Assembly (NCBI RefSeq): GCF_052324685.1
Contig: NC_135228.1
Span: 11,446,215 to 11,510,214, forward strand
Reading direction: 5' to 3'
DNA from: Brachyhypopomus gauderio
Lineage: Eukaryota; Chordata; Actinopteri; Gymnotiformes; Hypopomidae
Length of the DNA stretch: 64,000 nucleotides
Made by a program: the position numbers and the translations under genes. How positions within the stretch are numbered: the stretch's first letter is position 1; the number at the start of each line of letters is the position of its first letter. Below the pieces are notes generated by a model that saw nothing but the letters and a program-made list of their open reading frames with translations, was not told the DNA's origin and did not search any database. This document shows positions 51,639 to 63,574 of the stretch, in pieces.

Positions 51639-51980
51639 ATGATTAATGAGTTTGCCAGAGCTATTCAGGACACCAATACCGGAAAAAAATATATAAACTC
51701 TGTATGGTTAACAATTAGCTACAGTATGAGTCCTGATAATCCATCAAAAACTAAAATAGACTTTGCAGAAATCGGTAACGTGAGTCTTTGCGTCAGTTAT
51801 GATTTACTTGTGATAAACTTTTATGCACTACACGGAGATCAAAAGAAGTTCTCATTGACGCATTTGGAAATGAACAACGGGACAATTTCAAAAACAATCA
51901 ACAAAACAGTGCAATTGCAAGTCAGTGATATTGCTAAAGAACTTTCAGCCCTGTTCTCACAGTTTGTACCGGATATCTAA
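51639..51980 (+). CDS. Unrecognised 113-aa open reading frame
   Basis: A single-exon frame starts at ATG and ends at tandem stops (TAA TAA). It uses a broad range of codons and encodes a protein-like sequence, not low complexity: charged N terminus (EFARAIQDTNTGKK), alternating hydrophobic stretches suggesting beta strands (VWLTISYSM, SLCVSYDLLVINFYAL), then an amphipathic C-terminal helix (DIAKELSALFSQF). There is an in-frame stop 18 nt upstream, no obvious splice acceptor in phase and no TATA box. I recognise no family. It lies beyond the 3' end of pcyox1l on the opposite strand. It could be a lineage-specific gene, a fragment of a mobile or viral insertion, or chance. Confidence 0.35.
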   Translation: MINEFARAIQDTNTGKKYINSVWLTISYSMSPDNPSKTKIDFAEIGNVSLCVSYDLLVINFYALHGDQKKFSLTHLEMNNGTISKTINKTVQLQVSDIAKELSALFSQFVPDI

Positions 51981-52265
51981 TAACTTAAAATGAAAGGCTA
52001 ATTCACAAACAAAATTCGGTAAACTAGAGCACCAGAAGTGAATTTAACTTTGACCAAGTAGAACATAAATTCATATTATTATATTACTGTACAGATGGAC
52101 AATGCAATTGGTGTGTGGTGGCATGGTTGCAAAAAGTAATTAATTAGAGTCCTGTTTCGATAACAGACTTAGAAAATCCCAAGAAAATGATGATGTACCA
52201 AGTTAATACATTTATACGAAAGAATACAAGTATCTAAAAAATGACAAGCTAACGTGTTACCAACC

Positions 52266-52271
52266 TTTATT
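52266..52271 (-). terminator. pcyox1l: Poly(A) signal for pcyox1l
   Basis: TTTATT on the plus strand is AATAAA for pcyox1l, about 540 bp past its stop. It implies a 3'UTR of roughly 52245-52808. Confidence 0.45.
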
Positions 52272-52808
52272 CATAGTAGTAATCACCCAAACACAGGTCA
52301 GTATTTCTAAACTGACTAGTGAGCATCTCCATGGAATGGCTGGAATTTTGTAAGACATTCCTGTTCATGTTCCAAAAGTCAAACATTCGCCCAGAGTTCA
52401 CTCAAGTGTCATCCAACTGTGTATTTTCAACTTAACAAGTGATGAGCTTCTGAGGTTAAATTATCATGGAGCATTCCTCTCAAAGAGTTTCTACCTGCTG
52501 AAAAGCTTTTACAGTTGAGTTACTGATCACTCTATTCCTTATTTCCTCTACATTGTGGTCAAAAGGTCTGGTCCTTGATAGTTTGTTCCTTCGTCCACGA
52601 GAATGAATCTTTGATTTTGACTTTACAGCTTGCTTGCTGAATTTGATTTTTTCTGTTTTAGGGAAAAGAAAGTTACATACAAGCAATTGAAATGTGCTGT
52701 CAAGCAATTTATGTCAGAGACATAAAACCATTGTAGCTCAAGAGACATATCTTCACACCTCCACTGCTGCTTCCAATAGTTCCTCTTCCCTCAAAGCTCA
52801 AGATGGTG

Positions 52809-55800
52809 TTACAGCTCGGTCTTAATCTTGTGCATGAGGTCCTTCTGGTCGATCATCTCTAGCTGTCTGCTCCAGCGATGGTAAGCCAGCAGAGCAATGT
52901 TCTTCGCTGCCACGGAGCTCATCTCCATGGCGCTTCCTGCCCACTCAATGCCGTTGAGGTAGTAGAGGTGGTCGTGTAGCACCACCGGTGGCATCTCCTG
53001 AGCACTCCCGTAGTGTGGGTACGCCTGCCACTCCGTAACTTGCACTGAATAGTACGACTTGAACAGGGTCTTCAGCTCATGCTTTTCCAGGGGCTTGGGT
53101 GAGAAGACCTTGTAGACTCCGGCCTCCTGGGGCTGCTTGCGACGGAAACCGGCACTGATGTTGACAGGGCAGGCGCTTGCGGCGCTGTTGAAAAACAGTC
53201 CCGGTGTGTCTGTGGTCAATACGCTTGCAAAAGGGAAGAGCTTTGGGTCAGGGAAGCCAAAGTAGCTGCAGTTGAGGTAGCCATGGATAATGGAGGCCAC
53301 AGTCTGGTGGTAGGATCCAGCCATCTCTGGTAACTGGGGTTCGAAGCCTTGGAAGGAGATGCCTGTGTTGACGTTTTGCTGGAGAGGGGTAGCTACCACT
53401 ACGATGTCATAGAGATCCGATGTCTTCTCTGTCTGAGTAGTGTACGCGAGCTCATACTGGTGGGACTCATCTACAATTAACAGAGAAAGAATTTAGAATT
53501 TTCCGTATTTCTGTATAAATTTGACCTGAAATGTGATCAGTTTTACATACAAGTCCAAAAACTAGATAAAGAGAACCCACATAAACAAATAACTCAAAAC
53601 AATGACCTTTGTCGGAAAAACCATGTGAATCCTTTGCTTTCAGTAACGGGTGTGACTCCCATTAGCAGCAATAATTAACTAAACTTTTCCAGTAGAAGTT
53701 GATCAGTCATGCATACTGGTTTGAAGACGTTTTGGCTCATTTCTACTTACAAAATGACTTGATGTTGCAAGAAAGGTTAGTCTTTCTTGAATTAACTGCT
53801 CATTTTAGGTCCTCAACAGCATTTCTATTGGGTTAAACCTTTAAAAAAATATTAAATTTCTCCTCCTTTTTTTTTTTTTTAAACGTTTTGTAGACTTAGT
53901 TGTGTCTTGCTGCATGACCCACTTGCGGTTAAGCTCCAGTTGACAGACATATGCCCTAAATTCTTCTCCTGAAGAATGTTAGTTCAATCCAAAAATTCAT
54001 AGGTCCATCAGCAATGTCAAACTGTCCTGGTGGTGGAGCAGCACAAAACCTCTCTCCATGGATGGGAGGAGATCCTTATGTTGGAATACAGCATTTGGTT
54101 TTCTCATTTAAACCAAGCAGCTCTATTTTGGATTTATCTGTACAGAGAACAATCTTCCAATCAGCTTCTATCTTATCCATGTGGTTTGGATCAAACTTCA
54201 GACAGGCAGCAATGTTCTTCTTGGAAAGTAGCAGTTTCCTTTGTGCTGTTCTGACATGCACACTGTTCTTATTCAGTGTTTACCTGACGTTGGACACTGA
54301 CATCATCCAATGCAAGAGGCCAGTAGATCTTTAGATGTCATCGTGCCCTTGGAGTGATTTATTTTTGGAAGACCACTTCTTGGGACAGTAACAGTTGTGC
54401 TGAATTTCCTTAATTTTAATGTCATCTGCCTCACAGATTGGTGGATTACTGAGTACCAAACTCTTTAGAAATGGTTCTGTAACCTTTCCCAGACCGACAA
54501 GCATCGACAGTTCAGTTTCTGTGGTCTTCAGGAATTTCCTTTGATTGAGGCAAAGCTCACGTCAGTAAACCAGTGTGCTGAACACCAGACCTTGACAGTG
54601 AAGACCCAGAGTGATGTTCTTGCAACAGGGGTTGGCCTGACTGAATCACCTGTCTTCAATAACTCCTTTTTCCTACCAAAGCTTTTCATTTTACATAATT
54701 TTGTTCAACAAGTAAAAGAAAAAGTATACTGTATACGTTATTTGTTCACATGGGTTCTCTCTACCTTATTTGTGGACTTACTAGGTAAACCTTAAAAGAA
54801 ATACAGACATTTTTACAGGTTCACAAACATTTTAGCACAACTATATTAAGACTTTATATTTGAAAGATTACATTTGAACAAACAATGAGGTGTTTATTGA
54901 TTACAAAAACACCAAGATAAGAAGTGGCCTTGTAACATGCTGGATACACTGAAGAATGGTTGCTTAAGTCACGAAGACCTTTGTAATAATGCTCTAGGAA
55001 CATATGTACAGCCGATTCAATGCAATGATGACAAGACATGACAAAGTCAACTCGTATTCAGCACGATCCCAATTTAAATGAATAGTATTCCGACTGCCTT
55101 GTGTACTAGAATGAGAGACCGGTGTGCACATCTCATACAGCAGCTGTACAGCAGATGGTGATGCTCAAACTTCCCAAAGCTCCTCTTGCAACGCGAGTGA
55201 ATGTCACGGCTTGTCATGTCCATGATACCAGTGATATTTCACTTTCACTCTCATAATAAAGAAATCATGCTACAGGGAGAAAAACTCAGCCAGTCCCAGA
55301 TGTTCGATGAGCCATGTGACTAACTGAAGTCACCAGTTACTTAGCAGAAAAAAAAACATAGTTTCATAATGACAGCACATACCTGTTGACTGTAGAGAAA
55401 TGAGGGTGACTTGTGCCTGGATGACACTGGCCTTGGCTAGTTTGAGCAGTCCGGAGCAAACCAGCTTATTGCCTCCTTCTACTGCCCACAGATTGGCCTG
55501 TGCACCAGCCAGAGATACAGCACCTGTCAAAGAGCAACCAAAATCACAACTGAAATGACTATAATATGCTTAGGACATGCTAATAAACCCATTCAAAATT
55601 CAGCATGATGCTGACGCAGCATGACATTGCACTAGCATGGCAGAAAATGGACTTCTAAATGGCTCTAGGCTTAACCACGTCATTTGTCAAGTTAGATCCA
55701 AGGTGAAACGTAAACACGCCTACCAACAAACGCTGGGATACTGATGTTCTGACCGTAGTTGACCCGCATGATAGGAGCGATGACTTCGTCGATAAAGCGC

Positions 55801-57374
55801 TGGGACACGCCCAGCTCCAACAGCGACTCGGACAGAGAGCGGCGTGTCATGTTGAGGAACCCTGAACCCCCCAGAGAGTGCAGTAACTCCTCCACCGAGC
55901 TAAAGGCATAACCATGGGCCTGGTATTTATAGATTCTGGAAAGGAACACATTTCACGGCACATATTACAGATGTATTAGGTCAAACCTTTTTAGAACAAG
56001 CATAAAAAGAGAAATGGGCCAGAACACTGCTGCAGTAATATATATTTGGTTATGAAATGGGAAATCCAACTCCTTGGTTTCGGAGTAAGGATCTTACCAG
56101 GAATAAAACTATTTCAAAAAGCATGGTGGAATAACTCTATTAAACGTGCATCAATTAGAAGTTCCTATTAAAATACATATAGCTTGACATCTAATTAATT
56201 ATTGTTTCCTGAAACTGTTGAAATGGGAGAAATGCACTATCCTTAGCATGCCAACAGCTCATGTCACTGATGACTGATGCTGACTAATGAAAAAGATATC
56301 TTTCCAAAATGGAGAAACAGCTATGGATATAAACAGGATTCTATGACAGCTGTCTTAATTACAGTAATTTCATGTAAGCATATTAAATGTTCATGAAACC
56401 GCTAACATCTTGCTACGTATAATTTTCGACGAGTACATGGCAGTGTACATTATTTTAAATACATCATGTCAAACGTTTTGAGTGTGTTTAAAGTGTCGTG
56501 TACACTGATCCGACTATGTGAGCAGTCCTTTTGCGCGTTCTCGTCACCTCATGAACTTCTCCATGATCTCCTCCACCCACATCTGCAGGCGGATGAAGCT
56601 GATTCCATAGCGCCACCACAGGCGGAAGAGGTCCAGCAGGTACCAGTCGGTCTCCTCGAGAATAAACTCCTCGCCGTTGAACACAGCCGTCTTGCCCGCG
56701 ACGCTCTTACGATACTTCAGCCCTGAAGTCACATAACGCGGGGTAGAAGATGACCTCGTCAGAGAACGGAACCATCATCAGTCACTTCCCCACCATCAAT
56801 TTCTGAGGACCTCTTGATATTTAGCAAAATCATATGGTACTTTTGTTGCACGACCAAAAACATACGTCTAAATGGGATTAGAGAAGAAGGGAGACATTTC
56901 ACTGACCCATCTGCTTCACAAAGTCCTGCATGTGTAGATTGAGGGAATGAATGATGGATCCACCGGATTCGTAATCCTGGTGGTTCACGGTCACGGTAGC
57001 CAGCCGACCACCCACGGTTCCCTTTTCAAACACGTCGATTCGTACTTCTGGCCCGAAGTGCTGCCGCAGGAAATGCGCCGTTGCGGTACCACCGATCCCG
57101 GCGCCGATAACGGCTAAAACGTCACACAGATAAACAGTAACACCAAATGACGTTTATATAACAAACGTTTTACTGACATAAGTGCACAAGCGATGATGAC
57201 TTAAACGGATATATCCTTATTACCCAGCTAGATAGCTCCAGAGAGGAGGTGCATGGATGCTGGCCTACCTATTTTAGAGGGTGGTGCGCCATCCAGCTGC
57301 GCAAAGCCCGAATCTCCCAGTGCATGTCCAGCGGACATTAAACAGAAGAACCAGAACCCAATATATCGTGCCAT
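52809..57374 (-). CDS. pcyox1l: Prenylcysteine oxidase 1-like
   Basis: Six exons on the minus strand: 57269-57374, 56907-57113, 56548-56722, 55724-55935, 55383-55523 and 52809-53470. All are GT-AG with consistent phases, giving 500 aa (human PCYOX1L 494). A signal peptide (about residues 1-20, [16 protein letters not shown]) is followed by the FAD-binding dinucleotide motif AVIGAGIGG (36-44) and [12 protein letters not shown]. Family blocks are [64 protein letters not shown] and the terminal [13 protein letters not shown], which favours PCYOX1L over PCYOX1. N-glycosylation sequons include NMT, NCS and NIS. The family comprises FAD-dependent thioether oxidases of lysosomes, secretory vesicles and lipoproteins. 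The exact substrate of PCYOX1L is not settled. Intron 5 holds a Tc1-like insertion in the same orientation. Confidence 0.95.
53548..54780 (-). mobile_element. Decayed Tc1/mariner-type transposon in pcyox1l intron 5
   Basis: The termini are inverted repeats of about 40 bp. The left end contains AGAGAACCCACATAAACAAA (about 53569) and the inverted right end AGAGAACCCATGTGAACAAA (complement of about 54738-54757). Both are preceded by AAGTCCA and a flanking TA, the usual Tc1 target. The minus strand carries a broken transposase. The 54076-54261 piece reads [16 protein letters not shown] then [20 protein letters not shown], corresponding to the Tc1 block before and around the second catalytic Asp (usual WSDETKIELFG). 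Frameshifts and stops remove function. Confidence 0.75.
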
Positions 57375-58319
57375 TGCGCCAACGACCCGGATAACCAGCT
57401 AAACCTTCGCTAATACACAGACGAAGTCTCCATCAGTGAACCGCTGCCGTGGAAGGTGAGTTCATGCGCGACGCGCCTGCTCAAATGGACGGAACCGAAC
57501 CGTCGGTGAACATTGGAAATCTGCAGAACCGAACCGAGACGGTTTGGGTAAATAACAGCTACGCGTTGTTTTGTATGAGAACCACCACCATCCGGCAACA
57601 GGTCCGCGTGATCAACCTTGCTCCCTCGGAACCTGTAAGATTAAAGGAAACGGGTCTCTTCCGGAGCGGAGGCCAATAGGCGTCGAAAGTGTTTTCAAAA
57701 GTGTTTCAATAGTGTTTCAATAGTCGCCCGCATGTTTACAGTTCGACAGAACCCATGGCCTTGGTGTTGTTTGGTTTATTGTTTGCACTTAAAATGTTGT
57801 TTGTCTAAATAAAATGCAGCAATTCGTTTTAAAATTTGCGGAATTCATTCATTTAAGGCTGCCCAATTGTGATTTTGTCCTGTAGGTGACACTAGTGAGC
57901 AACTGGGTTATTTATTTCACATCAGGAAATACTAGGCAGTTCTGCCCATCCCCAACCCACTGTTTTCTCCACTGGCAGAATCTACTGGTCAACATCACAA
58001 CTCTAAAACTTTGTGAAATGAATATTGTAGAACTTTAATACCTCATAAAATGAATCATTATTTACCCTTTGTGTGACTCAGGTAGGATTTTACATATCTG
58101 TGTGTGTTCAACTGCAAATCATATTTAGCAATATTTTCTTGTTCATACATTTGTATGTTCAAATGTCAACATTTATTTATAATCTCTGTTCCTGTCATAC
58201 GGGGCCTGTGACTTCAGGTCATCTGAAGCCTGACGCAAAGTTCTGACTCACTTCCTCTATCATGTGAGTGCAGGAGAGAGAGAGTGTGTATGTGGGTCAA
58301 TATGGGGCCACCAAAAAAG

Positions 58320-58398
<79 letters not shown>

Positions 58399-59230
58399 TA
58401 TTGTCTGAGTACAGGTACAAGAACACCAATTGGTGTTGATGGTTGTTGCCACTGTGTAAATAAAACCTAGCTGGAGACTGGGTTTTATGAAGGTGTAAGA
58501 CGTGCAATTATTATTTGTATTGGGCTGCATAAAATGAAAAAGGATCCGTCTCACTTTAGACAGCTTTGCTATGTAGGCTAGTCGTGTCGTTTATCTCTAT
58601 CTTTTGTAAAATATCTTGTGCAAATTAATTACAAAGATTACAGTCATGCTTACAAATAACCAAACATGCAAAGGTACTGTTTCATTACTTATATATGGCC
58701 TGTTTGAACTATTCCATTTAACATCACAGTATAACCCTTTTTAATTACAATATTTGTTTAACCGAAACGCAAACCTGATAAAATACAAATCTCTTTCTCG
58801 TCATATAAGGTTGCAAAAGAGTTAAATGAAAAACAGCAATAAAGATGGTTACCGAAGACTAGATCATCAAACTGTACAGGAGGTTAGGATTTCCCCGACG
58901 CAACCCACGGAGTTTACAGAGCGGAAATGGTGTATCGAATACTTAACCAACATTTCCTCCTGTTCTAGCGGTTGGGGTTTTCTCAACAAAGTCGGTTGAC
59001 ACCGCGTCGCTTTCTTGCAGTGCAATGTCATTAAAATGGAAAAAAGTTGTTATTCGTCCAGTGTATTCAGTTAGGCTATAAACAAGATTTCTAAATCGTG
59101 GCCTGGTGTGTGACGCGCGTCTGTTATCATGGGCTAGATGTATGACGCAACTTCATTGTCGCTCTTTGAGTGACAGGATAACGGGGACTTTCCCGTGTGC
59201 ACGCTACACGTCTGAAAGGTGGAAAAGGCC
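57375..59230. other. Intergenic between pcyox1l and ppp2r2b, left part
   Basis: The first 300 bp are CpG-rich and probably contain the pcyox1l promoter. An 62- to 76-codon frame there has no recognised product. The rest is AT-rich with a very long TG repeat (58321-58397) and no gene. Confidence 0.5.
58321..58397. repeat. (TG)n microsatellite
   Basis: About 38 uninterrupted TG units. Confidence 0.97.
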
Positions 59231-59231
59231 T

Positions 59232-59447
59232 TATGCAAATGAGAGCACGGCCCAGTTATATAGCGGGCTGGACGGGCCCGTGTGTCCCACGTTGAGTCTG
59301 AATCGAGTAGGCGGTCGAGGAGCTGTTCGTGCCTTATCATCGCAGATGTCTCCGAGTTATGATTCAGCATCCTCCTGGTACTGGTACCAGAATGACTCAC
59401 CATGCTAATGCGGGCTGTTTTTTTGGAAAGGAAAAGCAAAATCGGAG
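59232..59447 (+). promoter_or_regulatory. Candidate promoter and first exon (octamer, TATA, strong splice donor)
   Basis: An exact octamer ATGCAAAT (about 59232-59240) is followed about 15 bp later by TATATA (about 59254). The next 190 bp are GC-richer and end at a near-perfect donor, GGAG|GTAAGTAC (exon edge about 59448). The exon would contain a short frame MSPSYDSASSWYWY ending in a stop before the donor, so it is more likely a 5'UTR or non-coding exon. On this strand the next gene is ppp2r2b, for which this could be an alternative upstream exon. No transcript evidence is available. Confidence 0.35.
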
Positions 59448-60589
59448 GTAAGTACAAGAGGGGAGTGAGGATCGGCCGAAATTACAGGCGTTTTGTTGAA
59501 CTTTCTCAGAATTATCTGTGGTGGAGGGGCAGTAGACTCCAGACGAGAGGCGCGTGGAGCGCGTCTTCGCACATGCTAGTAAAATCTAAACTTTTATGTA
59601 TATGTAGATCAAACTTAATTTTCCCTCATAGATCCTTAATCATAAATCTCGGCATTATTCAGAAAACGTACCACACAGTATGTCCTTTTCTATTTTTCAC
59701 CATTTGTTGGTCTCATTTGTTTCTTACGGAGGCCAACAAGAAGGACTCTGTGATTAAATTTAAATATTTTAGGATAGTTTCCTTGTTTACAGAACCATGT
59801 TTACACTGTCTTCTAGCTTGTAACATTTTGACTTAAAATATGAAAGTAACTCATTTTCAGTTCAGTTCAATTTTTTATACATGTTTTTGCTAAAAAAAAT
59901 TAACACATAAGAATCTTTTTGGGCTAAAATAATCTATGGAGATATTTTTCATCTTAAACTTTCCCCTCACAGTAATTTATTCTGTTTAGTTTTTGCTGTT
60001 GATTTAAAAATTTAAATATACAGGAAGTGAAATATAAATTGTGTTCTAAACGAGGAACAAGGAAAATGTAATTCCCAAACCAAGGGACTAGTGCTTTAAT
60101 GACATTTTACCGAATACCAAAAATAAAAATTACGCAGCCAACTGTTATAAAAAAATAATAAATAAAAATAAAAACATGCTCATACAGCACATACGTTGTT
60201 ATTTTGACACCAGAGTGTGCATGTAAATGCTTTAACACCAAATGTCCCTTTTTATGTAGGGCACTCTGCATTTAAGCTTCAGTCTGCCATGATCTGAGGT
60301 CTTGGCTTTGAGAACTGAATTCCAATGGTGTTAGATTGGATTTCAGCCCATGGAGTTCAGTTCTTAAGTTTGGATGCTCCCAGACATCTACCAGTTTCCC
60401 CTGCAATGTTGACACCAATTGTGAGGAAACCAGCAGGACAGTATACTGAATGCATTGATTGTACTGGTTCCACTGATTATATGATCTTCGTGACCCTGCG
60501 TTCCGCCTGTATATGTGACGAATAAGAAGTGTTAATGTTAATGTCAAATGTTAAGATCTGACATGTATCTAGGTTTTCTGATGTCAGTA

Positions 60590-60690
60590 ATGTGGCCTGC
60601 AGTTGTAGTGGATATGAACACCTCAGTACTTTGCACTTTACTTAATTTCCTTCGGCATTAATAAAGTACCTATCCTATCCTATCAATCCT
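60590..60690 (+). mobile_element. Probable 3' tail of a fish non-LTR retrotransposon
   Basis: The string TTTCCTTCGGCATTAATAAA followed by GTACC and repeated CTATC units closely resembles the conserved 3' ends of fish LINE/SINE families (usual TTCCCTCGGGATTAATAAAG then TATC repeats). Only the tail is recognisable. Confidence 0.5.
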
Positions 60691-61226
60691 TTAAATTGTG
60701 GATCTGTTAGAATGTAGTGGAATAAACTGCTAGCTCATCAATGGACCGTAGTGTAAGCAGCTTAAACAAAGATGTGTACTATTTTCAACCAAAAGCAAAA
60801 TCCAGTGAGCAGCAGCTCATTTGGAGATATTCTACAGCAAAGTCGACATTTTCAGCCATATAGGAAGTGATGTTTAGGCTACATAGGAACCTATCATGGC
60901 TGGAATTCAAGTTAAATTCTATTGAACTTGTTAATAGTAATTAAGGTTTTCTAGAAAAATGTTTGCTATGGATAGATGATGGCAATACACCAACCCCTTT
61001 AATTGTTACATCTTACATTAGAATATGTTTTTTTAAACCTCAGAGTAATTATACAATCCAAATCTTGGAATACTGGTGAAACCTCATAGTAACTGGTGTA
61101 ACTATTATTTCAGCAAAATGATTCTGTGATGAGTGACTTTGATCTCATTAAGATTGGCATTGTCCAATCACTACTATGCATATTTTAATATATGTTTTAA
61201 TCTGTAAATGCATGGGTGTTTCACCA

Positions 61227-61238
61227 ACACACACGCAC

Positions 61239-61272
<34 letters not shown>
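61227..61272. repeat. (CA)n microsatellite with CG interruptions
   Basis: About 22 CA units with two CG interruptions. Confidence 0.9.
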
Positions 61273-61274
<2 letters not shown>

Positions 61275-61627
61275 AACTGAAAAAAAAAAGAATAAGGTAA
61301 AAGATGGTAAATTACATCATGATTCACCTAACCTAGTGACTCCAGGTTGAATAAGAGTAAAACTTTAATAATTAAACATAAAAGTATAATTTAGTGCACA
61401 GCTATACTGGTATTTAGAACAACCAAGCACTATTTTAAATGATGTGGTAATAAACTGAGATTATGCATGGTAAAGTATTGTTAATAGATTATATATGTAT
61501 AACTCATGTACATATATAGATATACACATACATACATATACATATACAAATATAATAGAACTGATCTACACTCTTGGAACATTAGAACCCCATGATGCAA
61601 TGAATGTGATTATTTAAACATCTACAT

Positions 61628-61631
<4 letters not shown>

Positions 61632-61682
<51 letters not shown>
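61632..61682. repeat. (TA)n microsatellite
   Basis: About 25 TA units. Confidence 0.95.
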
Positions 61683-61683
<1 letters not shown>

Positions 61684-61796
61684 TGGTTCATCCTCCTATT
61701 AACTCACAGTTGAATATTTATTTTAAATAGTTTCAGATTAATTAAACAGAACAAACAATAAATCTTATTTTTATTTTAGTATTAGGCTTAAATATT

Positions 61797-61855
61797 AGGT
61801 GAGTGAGAAATATAGGCAAATACTACAACTACAAATATATATTACATATATATAT

Positions 61856-61903
<48 letters not shown>

Positions 61904-61946
61904 TATTTGTAGTTGTAGTATTTGCCTATATTTCTCAGACTCACCT
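61797..61946. repeat. AT-rich inverted repeat (palindrome-like)
   Basis: The left arm at 61797-61839 and the right arm at 61903-61946 are reverse complements over about 43 bp, sharing GAAATATAGGCAAATACTAC. They differ by a 3-bp indel and end differences. The spacer is almost pure TA (about 60 bp). It can fold into a long hairpin or cruciform. Confidence 0.9.
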
Positions 61947-63249
61947 CCATCTGTATTAACAATGGTAGAAATGCAAACAGCAGAGAGGTGACAGTGTGCT
62001 CCTAAAGACACTGTCAGCATAATGGTTGCACCATGGCCAGATGTTGGAACCACGACCTACATATGCACACCACCTCGCATGCATACAAAGACCAGCAAGG
62101 CAACCAGGTGGTCATCGCAATACTGCGACCCTAAGACACCATTATTTTTGATTGCGTGATCAACACTGTGCAGTGTGCACTTTCACAAAATACGAAATGC
62201 TACTGCGCTGTCACGTCACGTATTCGTGAGCGCGCCCAGCGTCGTTCCTGTCCTCTCCAAATGTTCCCGAGTGCACACCTGCACCAGACTTGGATGATGA
62301 GTGGGCCACACACCGACCGGCCTGTGTTCAAGTCATCTCAGGACGTACAGGACACTTGACATGCAGACGCCTGTCCTCACCGCCCCACCCCTGGTTCCTG
62401 CTACCAACGCCACTCTTTCCATTATAAAACATAATTGCTTAAGGGACTTATTATAGCACCACCAAAGAAACCAGGCACGAGGGCCCAAGACCAGCTGCCC
62501 CTTATCATGCACTCTCCCATTTATCTCCATTATTGCAAGTATGAACGTTTCCAGCAGAGTCACCATTAATCCGCATTACAGCTGCATACTGTGTTTTACG
62601 CTTGAGGGGAGATCCCTACACCATAGATGGACGTCTCACTTTGGGCTCCATAGGAAAGTTAAAGCAATAACTTTTTCAAGAACTGACACATTTAACATCA
62701 TTCTTGTTTTGTGAAACAATGAGTGGTATTTGCTATGAACATAGAACATACAAGTTAGGAGGGGTCTTTCAACATATACTATGAGGTCCATATGTGTTTA
62801 ATATAGCCCAAATCACTGGATCTGAGGGGGAGAAAATGCAATTAGGTTGAGGTGCAGAACATCAACTTTAAATCTATATATGTATATTCACATCTCTGAT
62901 TAGACATAGGAATCACCTTATTTATTCGTGGCCAAACTCTTTTATGGCACAGTATGTATCTGGATAAATAAAAAAAAATGAATTAAGATATTTTAGTTCT
63001 CCACAAATAGTACATAAAAGCCATGGTTTGCATGGGACTGAAACGTGAAATTATTTAGATTTTAGAGGCTTTGGTGTACCCTAATATACGTATACGTACA
63101 TGTAAGGAGAATTGCATGTCCTTTTAATGTGTTAACGTGGTATGTGCTTACAGTACAGAAAGGTTCTCTGGCAGCGTAACTTTCTACAGCAGACACAAGA
63201 AGCCGGTATCTCGACCAGTAGGAGAAGAGCGACGAAGCAGGTGCTACCT

Positions 63250-63574
63250 TGATAAATACCCCTCTACCGCCTCCCACCCTCCCGTCGCCCGTAAAACCCT
63301 CCCACCACACTTCAGCAAAATAACACATCCTCCCGTCCTGCTGGCGACGAAGGGACAAGCATGGTTAACCTCAGCGGCGTATCCTCACTGCACCTCGACA
63401 GGGAGAGCTTTGAGCGGACGGTCCGCGCTTATGTAAGCCGAGGCTGAAGTGATGCTGCCTTGAGATTTAACTGCACAGATCTGCACAGCTCACTTCTCTT
63501 CGCAGCTCCGTCTATGCGAACGGAGGTGCTTATGTGGACCACAGAGTGATGTGCAGACTAGATCCAGCAAGAAG
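63250..63574 (+). promoter_or_regulatory. ppp2r2b: ppp2r2b proximal promoter/leader with an upstream ORF
   Basis: GC content rises from about 63130. A weak TATA-like GATAAATAC lies near 63253. An ATG at 63361 in good Kozak context (A at -3, G at +4) opens a 28-codon frame ending at 63447 unless spliced. A donor-like GTAAGC at 63433 and acceptors at 63504-63505 (pyrimidine-rich CTTCTCTTCGCAG) and 63555-63556 would keep this frame open into the main ATG. Confidence 0.35.

Larger units (their letters stand above)
59450..63250. other. Intergenic or 5' intronic AT-rich DNA before ppp2r2b
   Basis: No exon recognised. It contains CA (61227-61272) and TA (61632-61682) repeats, an AT-rich inverted repeat (61797-61946) and a probable LINE 3' tail (about 60590-60690). 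Confidence 0.45.
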
